Positions 25,777-32,911 of a DNA stretch of 64,000 nt are shown in pieces (within the stretch, counting starts at the first letter, position 1; each line of letters starts with the position of its first letter). This DNA is from Actinacidiphila sp. DG2A-62 (GTDB taxonomy: Bacteria; Actinomycetota; Actinomycetes; Streptomycetales; Streptomycetaceae). The DNA lies in contig NZ_JAYMGI010000002.1 in assembly GCF_035825295.1 (NCBI RefSeq), positions 7,702,001 to 7,766,000 of the forward strand, in the 5' to 3' direction. Both the position numbers and the translations under genes were made by a program. Under the pieces are notes generated by a model, which was not told the origin of the DNA, ran no database searches, and saw only the letters and a program-made list of their open reading frames with translations.

Positions 25777-26922
25777 ATGATCGCGAGCAGGCGGGTCGGC
25801 GGGCGGCCGCAGGACAGGCAGCGGGACGTCGCCCGGCTCTCGCCGCTGCTGCTGGCGCTGGTGATCGGCGCGATCGCCCTGACCACGCCGAAGAACGTCA
25901 CGGTCAGCAGGCTGCTGCCGGTCGCGCCCGCACTGGCCGCGTCCATGTGGTCGGTGGGCGCGACGCTGGGACTCGGCCTGGGCACCACCGCCCTCGTGGT
26001 GCTGGTCGAGGCCCTCTACGACGACCCGTCGGCGTGGTTCACCGCCGCCGCCGGAGGGGCGGTCACCGCCGCGGCCGCGTACACCAGCCACGTACGGCTG
26101 GCCCGCGAGCGGACGCTGCGCCAGGTCCGCTCGGTCGCCGACGCCGCGCAGACGGTGGTGATGCGCCCGCTGCCCGACCGGATCGGCCCGGTGCACGTCC
26201 AGACGATGTATCTCGCGGCGGCCGAGGAGGCCCGGGTCGGCGGCGACTTCTACGACATCGTGGACACCCCGTACGGCGTCCGGCTGGTGATCGGGGACGT
26301 CCGCGGCAAGGGGCTGTCCGCGGTGGGCGTGGCCGGCGCGGTGACCAGCACCTTCCGCGACGCCGCGTTCGAGGAGCCGGACCTCGCCCGGGTGGCCCAC
26401 CGGCTGGACGCCGGGATGGCCCGCTACGACGCGCTGGTGCCGTCCGCGGACGGCGACGAGCGCTTCGCCACCGCCGTGCTGGCGCAGATCCCGCACGACG
26501 GCGCCCGCGTCGACCTGCTCAACTGCGGCCACCCGCCGCCGGTCCTGGCCCCCCGCGACGGCCGGGTCAGGTTCGTCGAGCCGCCCGGCGCCTCACCGCC
26601 GCTGAACATGCGCGAGCTGCTCGGCGGCGAGTACCGGATCGGCGGCGTCACGCTCGGCCCCGGCGACCGGCTGCTGTTCTACACCGACGGGGTCAGCGAG
26701 ACCCGCGACCGCGCCGGCCGCTTCTTCCCGCTGCTGGACTGGCTGCGCGCCCAGGCGCCGCGCGACCCGCGCGCCCTGCTGGACGGCCTGCACCGCGCGC
26801 TGCGCCGCTACAGCGGCGGCGGGCTGGACGACGACATCGCCGTCCTCGCCGTCCGCCGCGCGGACGGCGAGGAGGAGACCGCGGGCGGGGCGGACGTCGA
26901 GGTCACGCCGCCGAGGTCGTGA
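25777..26922 (+). CDS. Membrane-anchored SpoIIE-type PP2C phosphatase
   Basis: A 381-residue protein from ATG 25777. A TTACCC element ends about ten bases before the ATG, suggesting a short 5' leader. Residues ~20-105 contain about three membrane segments (LSPLLLALVIGAIALTTP, LPVAPALAASMWSVGATLGL, GTTALVVLVEAL). The PP2C domain carries VGGDFYDIVDTPYG, VIGDVRGKGLSAVGVAGAVT, LLNCGHPPPVL, FYTDGVSETRD and LDDDIAVLAV, so the metal-binding Asp residues are present. It closely resembles the 6850-8184 protein (same MRPLPDR linker, same GDVxGKGL) but lacks the low-complexity insert, so the two are likely paralogues. It ends inside the convergent transpeptidase gene with a 20-base overlap. The target anti-anti-sigma protein is not nearby. 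Confidence 0.9.
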   Translation: MIASRRVGGRPQDRQRDVARLSPLLLALVIGAIALTTPKNVTVSRLLPVAPALAASMWSVGATLGLGLGTTALVVLVEALYDDPSAWFTAAAGGAVTAAAAYTSHVRLARERTLRQVRSVADAAQTVVMRPLPDRIGPVHVQTMYLAAAEEARVGGDFYDIVDTPYGVRLVIGDVRGKGLSAVGVAGAVTSTFRDAAFEEPDLARVAHRLDAGMARYDALVPSADGDERFATAVLAQIPHDGARVDLLNCGHPPPVLAPRDGRVRFVEPPGASPPLNMRELLGGEYRIGGVTLGPGDRLLFYTDGVSETRDRAGRFFPLLDWLRAQAPRDPRALLDGLHRALRRYSGGGLDDDIAVLAVRRADGEEETAGGADVEVTPPRS

Positions 26923-27898
26923 ACTGCCCGGCGCCGCTGTCCTTCAGCCACTGCGACCAGGACAGGTTGTAGTCCGCGTAGCCGTTGCTGCCCTCTGCCT
27001 TGCCGCGCGGCGACCCGGTGATCGTCACCGGGTCGCCCTGCTTGGCCCAGTTGTAGAACCACTTCGCGTCCGCCAGCGACAGGTGCACGCAGCCGTGCGA
27101 GCCGTAGCCGTGGCCCGGCTGCGGGTCACCGGTCGAGTAGTGGATGTAGGTGCCCGAGGTGGTCAGGTGCACGTCCCACGGCAGCGTCAGGTCGTAGTAG
27201 TCCGGGCTGCTCTTGTCGCAGCTGATGCCGACGCTGCACGAGGTCATCCGGACCTTCGGCTGCTTGTCGATGACCGCCATGGTGCCGTCCCAGGACGGCC
27301 AGTCCGGGCTGCCGGCGTCGATGGCCAGCGTCTTGACCACCGTGCCGTTGTGGGTGACCTTCATGGTGTGCTGGGTGACCGACACCAGCGCCTCGTCGTC
27401 CGCGCCGACGGTGAACGAGTGGTGGTAGTCGTGCACGCCGTAGCGGCCGTTGCCGTTGGGCACGTGCGTCATCTTCGCGTCGACCGTCACCTGGGTGCCC
27501 GGCTTCCAGTACGACTGCGGGCGGAAGTCCACCCGGCGGTCGCTGAACCAGTGCCAGGCGCCGGTGGTCGGCACCGACGTGGTGATCTTGATGGCCTTCT
27601 CGATGCCGGCCCGGGCCGAGACCGCCACCGGGTCGGAGAACACCACCGACACCGGCATCGCCACGCCCACCGTGGTGCCGGTCTGCGGCGTGATGGTGTC
27701 GAGCAGCATCGGCGGCGGCGCGGGCTTGCTCGGCGTCGGCTTCGCGGTCGCCGAGGGCTTCGCCGTGGCCGTCGCCGTCGTGCCGCCGGCGCCCGGTCCG
27801 TCGGCCGCGGAACTGCCGCCGCCACCGCACGCCGTGGCGCCCGCCAGCAGCGCACCGGTCACCAGTGCGATTCCTATGCCGTTCCTGACCCGCCTCAT
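26903..27898 (-). CDS. L,D-transpeptidase lipoprotein (YkuD domain with Ig-like N-domain)
   Basis: A 331-residue exported enzyme from ATG 27898 (GGGAG seven bases upstream). The signal peptide LVTGALLAGATAC ends in a Cys followed by GGGGSS, fitting a lipoprotein. A Thr/Pro/Ala linker follows. An Ig-like domain (VAMPVSVVFSDPVAVSARAG, VDFRPQSYWKPGTQVTVDAK) precedes the YkuD domain, where HYSTGDPQPGHGYGSHGCVH carries the catalytic Cys270 and His. It makes 3-3 meso-DAP (or LL-DAP) cross-links in peptidoglycan at the outer face of the membrane. The architecture matches actinobacterial Ldt proteins. A C-terminal W-rich tail (LSWSQWLKDSG) is also typical. It is convergent with the phosphatase gene. 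Confidence 0.94.
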   Translation of the reverse strand: MRRVRNGIGIALVTGALLAGATACGGGGSSAADGPGAGGTTATATAKPSATAKPTPSKPAPPPMLLDTITPQTGTTVGVAMPVSVVFSDPVAVSARAGIEKAIKITTSVPTTGAWHWFSDRRVDFRPQSYWKPGTQVTVDAKMTHVPNGNGRYGVHDYHHSFTVGADDEALVSVTQHTMKVTHNGTVVKTLAIDAGSPDWPSWDGTMAVIDKQPKVRMTSCSVGISCDKSSPDYYDLTLPWDVHLTTSGTYIHYSTGDPQPGHGYGSHGCVHLSLADAKWFYNWAKQGDPVTITGSPRGKAEGSNGYADYNLSWSQWLKDSGAGQFTTSAA

Positions 27899-28090
27899 GC
27901 CCGCACTCCCGCTCACACCGTCACTTCTTCAACTACCCCGACGTCAGATCTTCCTACTGTCGCAGACGCGCGGTCGGCGGCAGCCGGTTGCGGAGCAGGG
28001 AAGCGACGAGCGAATCAGAAAAGACGCAGGTCAGCGCCGTGTGAGTGGTGCGGGAGCGGATCCCGGCCGGTGCGCGGCCGACGAATTTGA

Positions 28091-28951
28091 CTAAGGCTTG
28101 ACCGCGACGCGGCCCTCGTCCATGCGCAGGAGCAGCAGCCGGGCGCCGGTCTTCTCCAGGAACTCGTCCACCGCCTCGCGCGATCCCTGCCACCAGCCGT
28201 AGTCGTCGATGAGCAGCACACCGCCGGGCGACAGCCGCGGATACAGGTGCTCCAGCTCGTGCCGGGTGGAGGCGTACCAGTCGGTGTCCAGGCGCAGGAT
28301 CGCGATCTGCTCGGGCGCGCCGCCGGGGATGGTCTCCTCCACCCGGCCCGGCACGTAGTGCACCCGCTCCCGCGGATACGGGAGGCGCTCGAACCCGGCG
28401 CGCACGTCCTCCAGCGTGGCCACCGCCCAGATCGGACGGTCCCGGCCCTGCCGCGCCATCAGGTCGGCCGCGCTCTCGCCGTCGCGCCGCCGGTCCCGCT
28501 CGGTGGGCGGCGGCATGCCCTCGAAGGTGTCGAAGAGGTACAGGTCGCGGTCGGTGGCCCCGGCGGACAGCAGCGTACGGGCCGCGGCTTGCATGCTGCC
28601 GCCGCGCCAGACGCCGCACTCCACGATCGCGCCGGGTATCCGGTGCCGGGTGACGTAGCGCACCGCAAGCACCAGCGCGTTGAGCCGCTCGGGTGAGGTC
28701 ATGGTGTACGGCCGCACCGCGCGGATGGTCTCCCGCGCCTCGTCGTCGTAGTCGGCGGGCAGCTTGAGCGGCGGCGGCTCCCCGGCGGCCGCGGGCGCCG
28801 GGGAGGCCGGCCCCGACGGGCCCGGAGGCCCCGCGGCCGCCCCCGCCGCGACCGGCGGAGCGGCCCGGCGCGGCGCGCGGGGTACGGAACGGCGCAGCTC
28901 GTAGCCGGTGAGCCTGCCGAGGGAACGGTTCACGCTGCCTTTCCAGCCCAT
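28091..28951 (-). CDS. TylF/macrocin-type O-methyltransferase
   Basis: A 286-residue SAM-dependent methyltransferase from ATG 28951. After a ~60-residue Pro/Ala-rich start the TylF fold appears: TMTSPERLNALVLAVRYVTR, IVECGVWRGGSM (SAM loop), LYLFDTFEGMPPPTERD, ILRLDTDWYASTRHELEHLY (metal-ligand region) and GGVLLIDDYGWWQGSREAVD. Family members methylate sugar or aromatic hydroxyls in antibiotic pathways with Mg2+. No glycosyltransferase or biosynthetic cluster lies nearby, so the substrate is unknown. The short AT-richer stretch 27950-28090 between it and the transpeptidase start probably holds the transpeptidase promoter. Confidence 0.9.
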   Translation of the reverse strand: MGWKGSVNRSLGRLTGYELRRSVPRAPRRAAPPVAAGAAAGPPGPSGPASPAPAAAGEPPPLKLPADYDDEARETIRAVRPYTMTSPERLNALVLAVRYVTRHRIPGAIVECGVWRGGSMQAAARTLLSAGATDRDLYLFDTFEGMPPPTERDRRRDGESAADLMARQGRDRPIWAVATLEDVRAGFERLPYPRERVHYVPGRVEETIPGGAPEQIAILRLDTDWYASTRHELEHLYPRLSPGGVLLIDDYGWWQGSREAVDEFLEKTGARLLLLRMDEGRVAVKP

Positions 28952-29115
28952 GCCAGGACGCTACTGCGGCCCGCCGGCATCCGCACCGGCCGGGACGGAA
29001 GGGGCTTCGTACGCGCGCCGCGCTCCGCACTTGCCGAACGGCGCGCGGGACGCCTTGATGGGTACGAGTGGGGCAGCGGCCGTGCGGGCGGCCGCCTCCG
29101 CCGAGGGAGGCACCC

Positions 29116-29613
29116 ATGGCAGCCATGGCGTTCGACGTGATCGTGGAGATCCCCCAGGGGTCCCGCAACAAGTACGAGATGGACCACACCGCCCACCGCA
29201 TCCGGCTGGACCGCATGCTCTTCACCGCCACCCGCTACCCCGCCGACTACGGCTACGTCGAGGGCACCCTCGGCCGCGACGGCGACCCACTGGACGCCCT
29301 GGTCCTGATCGGCGACCCCACGTTCCCGGGCTGCACCGTCGAGTGCCGGGCCATCGGCATGTTCGTGATGAGCGACGAGAAGGGCCCGGACGAGAAGGTG
29401 CTCTGCGTGCCCGCGCACGACCCGCGGTACGCGGCCTTCCAGGACATCGAGGACGTGCCCGCCTTCGACCTGCTGGAGATCACCCACTTCTTCGAGGTCT
29501 ACAAGGACCTGGAGCCCGGGAAGTCGGTGGAGGGTTCGCACTGGGAGGGCCGCGACGCGGCGTACGCGGAGATCACGGCGTCCCGCGAGCGGACGGGGGG
29601 CGCCGCGGGGTGA
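29116..29613 (+). CDS. ppa: Inorganic pyrophosphatase (family I)
   Basis: A 165-residue cytosolic enzyme that hydrolyses pyrophosphate to phosphate, pulling polymer-forming reactions forward. ATG 29116 follows GGGAGG by five bases; ATG 29125 is also possible. Conserved elements: FDVIVEIPQGSRNKYEMD, YPADYGYVEGTLGRDGDPLD (metal-binding Asp signature), VLIGDPTFPGC, MSDEKGPDEKVLCVPAHDPR and ITHFFEVYKDLEPGK. The length is normal. The last ten residues (SRERTGGAAG) are encoded by the first copy of a 39-base tandem repeat that also contains the stop codon, so the tail is probably a recent, non-conserved addition. Confidence 0.96.
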   Translation: MAAMAFDVIVEIPQGSRNKYEMDHTAHRIRLDRMLFTATRYPADYGYVEGTLGRDGDPLDALVLIGDPTFPGCTVECRAIGMFVMSDEKGPDEKVLCVPAHDPRYAAFQDIEDVPAFDLLEITHFFEVYKDLEPGKSVEGSHWEGRDAAYAEITASRERTGGAAG

Positions 29614-29700
29614 GGGTGACGCCCGCGAGCGGACGGGCGGAGCCGCGGGGTGAGGGCGGCGTTCCGAGCGGACGGGCGGAGCCGCGGGGGAGTGCGCGGC
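29583..29700 (+). repeat. Three ~39-bp tandem repeats spanning the end of ppa
   Basis: Copies begin at 29583, 29622 and 29662 and share cgagcggacgggcggagccg followed by cgggg. The ppa stop codon is in the first copy. Unit lengths of 39-40 bases and the decay of the third copy suggest repeated slippage. Confidence 0.75.
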
Positions 29701-29750
29701 CCGGGGAAATGGGGCGGCGCGGCGGGGCGGGCCTTGTTACCGTTGAGGAC

Positions 29751-29822
29751 ATGGACGACATGTGGGTCACGCAGGCCCCCGCGACCGCGCGAGCGACCAG
29801 CTCGCCGGTTGCCGCTGCCTGA
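29751..29822 (+). CDS. Short Ala-rich leader ORF upstream of the AlaS-like gene
   Basis: A 23-codon ORF from ATG 29751 (or ATG 29760 in the same frame, ten bases after GAGGA) to TGA 29820-29822. It begins MDDMWVTQ; seven of its 23 codons are Ala, including the last three (GCC GCT GCC) before the stop. A TTACCGT -10-like element at 29737-29743 puts a transcription start near the first ATG. It is followed, 28 bases after the stop, by a very stable hairpin and then by the AlaS-like gene. Size, position and codon content fit an attenuator leader peptide sensing Ala-tRNA charging. This is inference: Ala codons are common in this DNA, and no expression data are available. Confidence 0.5.
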   Translation: MDDMWVTQAPATARATSSPVAAA

Positions 29823-29891
29823 CCGCTTCGTCCCACCCCTCTCGAACGCCCGAAGCGCCCGGCGACCGGAAACGGCTCGCCGGGCGCTTCG
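29802..29891 (+). promoter_or_regulatory. Attenuator-like RNA: hairpin 29851-29891 with competing upstream arm
   Basis: CGAAGCGCCCGGCGA (29851-29865) pairs perfectly with TCGCCGGGCGCTTCG (29877-29891). CCG/CGG adds three pairs around a GAAA loop, with one bulged C. The first arm can instead pair with CGCTTCG (29824-29830) and TCGCCGG (29802-29808), the latter lying inside the leader ORF. That gives two mutually exclusive structures, as in ribosome-mediated attenuators. No T-tract follows, so termination is not certain; the hairpin could also be a plain terminator. Confidence 0.6.
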
Positions 29892-29974
29892 CCGCGCGCT
29901 CCCTCCGGGGGGCGGGGGAGACGTCCCGGGGGTCTTTCCGGCGACCGCGGCCCCGACCGGAAGGCCGATCCGCC

Positions 29975-31351
29975 GTGAAACCCTCCACGTCGACCTCGAC
30001 GTCGACCCCCACGTCGACTGCCACCTCGGCCCCCACCTCGACCCCGCCCGTCCCGCCGATGCCGCGGCATCCACAGCCGCGGCCGAGCACCCGCGACGTC
30101 GTCGCCGCCTTCACCGGCTACTTCCGCGAGCACGGCCACCGGCTGATCCCCGGCGTCCCGCTGCCGCGCCCGGACGGCGACCCCGTGCTGTTCACGACCT
30201 CCGGCATGCACCCGCTCACCCCGTACCTGGAGGGCCGGCCGCACCCCCTCGGCACCCGGCTCGCCGGCGTGCAGCGCTGCCTGCGCACCACCGACCTGGA
30301 CGAGGTCGGCGACCCGACCCACCTCACCGTCTTCGAGATGCTGGGCTCCTGGTCGCTCGGCGACTACGGCATGGACCGCACCCTGCGCTTCGGCCACGAC
30401 CTGCTCACCGAGGGCCTCGGCGTGCGCCCGGAGCTGCTGCACGCCACCGTCTTCGGCGGCGACGACCAGCTCGGCCCCGACGAGGAGTCCCTGTGCACCT
30501 GGCAGGAGCTGGGCGTCCCCGTGGAGCCGACCCGCGAGGACAACTGGTGGTCCAACGGCCCCACCGGGCCCTGCGGTCCGGACTCGGAGATCTTCGTGTG
30601 GACCGGCGACGGCCCCCCGCACGGCACCCCCACCTCCGACGCCCGCTGGGTCGAGGTCTGGAACCACGTGCACATGCGCTACCGCCGCCACCCCGACCGC
30701 AGCCTGACCCCGCTGCCCCGGCACGCCGTCGACACCGGGATGGGTCTCGAACGCCTCGTCATGGTCCTCGGCGGTCACCCGGGCGTCCACGACATCGACC
30801 TCTTCGAGCCCTGGACGCTCACGCTGCCGCGGCTGTGGGGACTGGACGGCCGGGAGCTGCGGATCGCCGCCGACCACCTGCGGTCGGCCGTCGCCGTGAT
30901 CGGAGACGGCGTCATGCCCGGCAACACCGGCCGCGGTTACGTGCCGCGGCGGCTGCTGCGGCGCGTGCTGACGATCCTCCGGCAGCAGCCGCCGGGCCGG
31001 CAGTCCCCGGGCGGGCAGTCCCCGGGCGGGCAGTCCCCGGGCGGGCGTGGTCCGGGACGCAGCCTCGCCGACCTCCCGGTGGAGCCGGTCGAGGACACCC
31101 TCGACCACTTCCGTCCGCGGCTGCCCGGCGGACCGCCGTCGCCGACGCCGCGGCAGGTCATGGACGTCCTGCGCACGGAGGAGCGGCGGTTCGACGAGGC
31201 CCTGGACCGGGGCCGCCGCGTGCTGTCCCGGCAACGGTTCGCCGGGCCGCTCGGCGACGACGACTACCGCTACCTCCACGACACCCACGGCCTCCCCCGC
31301 GACCTCGTCGACCTGCTGCGCGAGCCGTACGGAGCCCGGCCCACGCGGTAG
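29975..31351 (+). CDS. Alanyl-tRNA synthetase-like protein: catalytic core only, no editing domain
   Basis: A 458-residue protein from GTG 29975 (GGAAGG ten bases upstream); ATG 30060 would remove a 28-residue Ser/Thr/Pro repeat start. The class II AlaRS core is evident: VVAAFTGYFREHGHRLIPGV, LFTTSGMHPLTPYLEGRPHP (motif 1), HLTVFEMLGSWSLGDYG (motif 2), NGPTGPCGPDSEIFVW, DTGMGLERLVMVLGG (motif 3). The GNTGRGYVPRRLLRRVL helix and YLHDTHGLPRDLVDLL mark the end of the aminoacylation and tRNA-binding region. It stops there; the ~400-residue editing and C-Ala domains of normal AlaRS (about 880 residues) are absent, and I see no HxxxH zinc site. It may charge tRNA or a carrier, or be regulatory. A leader ORF and hairpin precede it. 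Confidence 0.85.
   Translation: MKPSTSTSTSTPTSTATSAPTSTPPVPPMPRHPQPRPSTRDVVAAFTGYFREHGHRLIPGVPLPRPDGDPVLFTTSGMHPLTPYLEGRPHPLGTRLAGVQRCLRTTDLDEVGDPTHLTVFEMLGSWSLGDYGMDRTLRFGHDLLTEGLGVRPELLHATVFGGDDQLGPDEESLCTWQELGVPVEPTREDNWWSNGPTGPCGPDSEIFVWTGDGPPHGTPTSDARWVEVWNHVHMRYRRHPDRSLTPLPRHAVDTGMGLERLVMVLGGHPGVHDIDLFEPWTLTLPRLWGLDGRELRIAADHLRSAVAVIGDGVMPGNTGRGYVPRRLLRRVLTILRQQPPGRQSPGGQSPGGQSPGGRGPGRSLADLPVEPVEDTLDHFRPRLPGGPPSPTPRQVMDVLRTEERRFDEALDRGRRVLSRQRFAGPLGDDDYRYLHDTHGLPRDLVDLLREPYGARPTR
31001..31045 (+). repeat. Three perfect 15-bp tandem repeats within the AlaS-like gene
   Basis: cagtccccgggcggg is repeated at 31001-31015, 31016-31030 and 31031-31045, encoding QSPGG three times in a surface loop after the RGYVPRRLLRRVL helix. 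The copies are identical, indicating recent expansion. Confidence 0.9.
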
Positions 31352-31468
31352 CGGCTGCGCTGTAGTAGGCGTATGAGGCCGCGTCAACTTCGCGCTAGTA
31401 GTTCACTATTTCGAGTGATCACCATCTGATCGCCTGTGTGCCAGAAACAAGCTCCATACGGTCGGTTC

Positions 31469-32371
31469 ATGGTCACTTCCCATCATGAAGCGGCACACCG
31501 GATCTTTCAGGATCGTCCGGAACTGCTCACTCCCGTCCTGCGCATCCTGAACGTCCGGGCTCCGGCCAAGGCGGCCATCGAGGTCATGTCCCCCGACGTG
31601 ACCGAGATCCGCCCGCTGGAGCGCCGCGTCGACACCGTCCTGCGCGTCCTGCCGATCGACGGCGAAGGCGGTCCGTTCCTGCTCGCCGTCGAGGCGCAGG
31701 GCCGCCGGGACGAGAACAAGCCCGCGAGCTGGGGGTATTACCTGTCGTACCTGAGCGCGAAGTACGGCTGCCCGGCCCTGCTGATCGTGGTCTGCCACGA
31801 CCGGTCCACCGCGGACTGGGCGGCCGGGCCCTTCCGGCAGGGCTGGGGCGGCTGGACCGCGCTCAGCGTGCATCCGCTCGCCCTCGGCCCCGACAACGTC
31901 CCGCCCATCACCGAACCCGAGGCGGCCGGCCGCGACCTCGCGCTGGCCGCGTTCTCCGCGCTCGTCCACAGCAAAGGCCCCGACGCCCCGGCCATACTGG
32001 ACGCACTGGCCCGCGCCCTCGGCGTGGCGGAGGACGACGCGCTCAACTACTACACGGAAATGCTGGACATCGGACTGGGGCCCACCCCGGAACGCGAGAT
32101 CTGGAGGAAGCTGATGAAGAACGGGACCTACTTCCCCGGCCGCGGCGGAATCATCGAGGAGACCTTCCTCAACGGCAGGGCCGAGGGCGAGGCCGTGGGC
32201 AAAGCGAATGGCGTGCTGCGTATCCTCGGTCACCGCGGGATCGAGGTTCCGGACGAGGCCCGGGAGCGCATCCTCGCGTGCCGCGACAGCGTTCTGCTGG
32301 AGCACTGGATCGACGAGGCCCTGAGCATCGAGAGCGTCGACGAGCTCTTCGAGGACGAGGATGCCGGTTGA
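31469..32371 (+). CDS. Rpn/PD-(D/E)XK-like protein of unknown function
   Basis: A 300-residue protein from ATG 31469. It belongs to a family present in many copies in streptomycetes: MVTSHHEAAHRIFQDRPELL at the start, EIRPLERRVDTVLRVLPIDG then FLLAVEAQGRRDENKPASWG, and YYLSYLSAKYGCPALLIVVC. The spacing of D (in RVDTVL) and E-A-Q (in AVEAQG) resembles the D...(E/Q)xK/Q core of PD-(D/E)XK nucleases such as Rpn recombination-promoting nucleases, so a nuclease fold is likely but activity is unproven. The C-terminal part is helical (IIEETFLNGRAEGEA) with an ending ESVDELFEDEDAG. The upstream 100 bases are markedly richer in A/T than the surroundings. A truncated second copy follows directly. Confidence 0.75.
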   Translation: MVTSHHEAAHRIFQDRPELLTPVLRILNVRAPAKAAIEVMSPDVTEIRPLERRVDTVLRVLPIDGEGGPFLLAVEAQGRRDENKPASWGYYLSYLSAKYGCPALLIVVCHDRSTADWAAGPFRQGWGGWTALSVHPLALGPDNVPPITEPEAAGRDLALAAFSALVHSKGPDAPAILDALARALGVAEDDALNYYTEMLDIGLGPTPEREIWRKLMKNGTYFPGRGGIIEETFLNGRAEGEAVGKANGVLRILGHRGIEVPDEARERILACRDSVLLEHWIDEALSIESVDELFEDEDAG

Positions 32372-32667
32372 TCAAGAACGGGAGCTTCTTCCCCGGCCGC
32401 GGAACGCTGCTCGAGCAGACGTACCTGGCGGGCAAGGAAGCGGGTATCGCTGAGCTGAAAGCCCAACTGGCCCGGAAGAGCGAGGCCGAGGCCAAGGTTC
32501 TCGGTATCGCGACCGCGGTGGTGAAAGTCCTGGAAATGCGGGAGTTCACCGTGTCGGACGAGGTGCGGGAACGCATCCTCGGTTGCCACGAGAGGCAACT
32601 GCTCAGGTACTGGCTCGGCGAGGCATTCGACGTGAAGAGCGTCGAGCAGCTCTTCGCGGACGACTGA
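32368..32667 (+). pseudogene. Truncated tandem copy of the Rpn-like gene (C-terminal third only)
   Basis: From TTG 32368, overlapping the stop of the previous gene, this frame encodes LIKNGSFFPGRGTLLEQTYL, then EVRERILGCHERQLLRYWLG and VKSVEQLFADD. These align with MKNGTYFPGRGGIIEETFL, EARERILACRDSVLLEHWID and IESVDELFEDED of the upstream protein. The N-terminal two thirds, including the presumed nuclease core, are missing, so this is a duplication remnant. A central insertion (LKAQLARKSEAEAKVLGIAT) shows that it has diverged. Its lack of a good ribosome site also argues against function. Confidence 0.75.
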
Positions 32668-32837
32668 GCCGAGCGGCCTCGCGCCGTTGCGACCTCGTCG
32701 GCCCGGTGGCGGAAGCGTGCGCCTGACGTCAGCGCCCTTCCGCCCCGGGCACGTCCCCCACCCCCCGGAGGGGCAATGCCACGGCGTGGTGCGGGCCTTG
32801 ACATGTGCAGGGGGCCGGGAGAGAGTCAACGCCAGCT

Positions 32838-32851
32838 AGACAACGTTGTCT
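32838..32851. promoter_or_regulatory. LacI-type operator before GH92 gene 1 (AGACAACGTTGTCT)
   Basis: A perfect 14-bp palindrome 61 bases before the GH92 ATG. A weaker second copy overlaps it (TTCAATGTTGTC, 32851-32862). TTGACA at 32798-32803 is a plausible -35 with GAGAGT at 32821-32826 as a weak -10, which would place the operator just past the transcription start. The remainder of 32668-32837 holds no gene I can support. Confidence 0.7.
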
Positions 32852-32911
32852 TCAATGTTGTCCGGAGATCCCCCCGACCCCACCCCCGGCAGGAAAGGGC
32901 AACCGCAGCCA

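Noticed and set aside
28091..28951. A natural-product cluster anchored by the TylF-like methyltransferase
   Set aside because: No synthase, NRPS, glycosyltransferase or other tailoring gene lies in the window; the neighbours are housekeeping genes.
29614..29974. T-box riboswitch before the AlaS-like gene
   Set aside because: I could not find a T-box bulge sequence or a specifier-loop arrangement; the short ORF with competing stems explains the region better.
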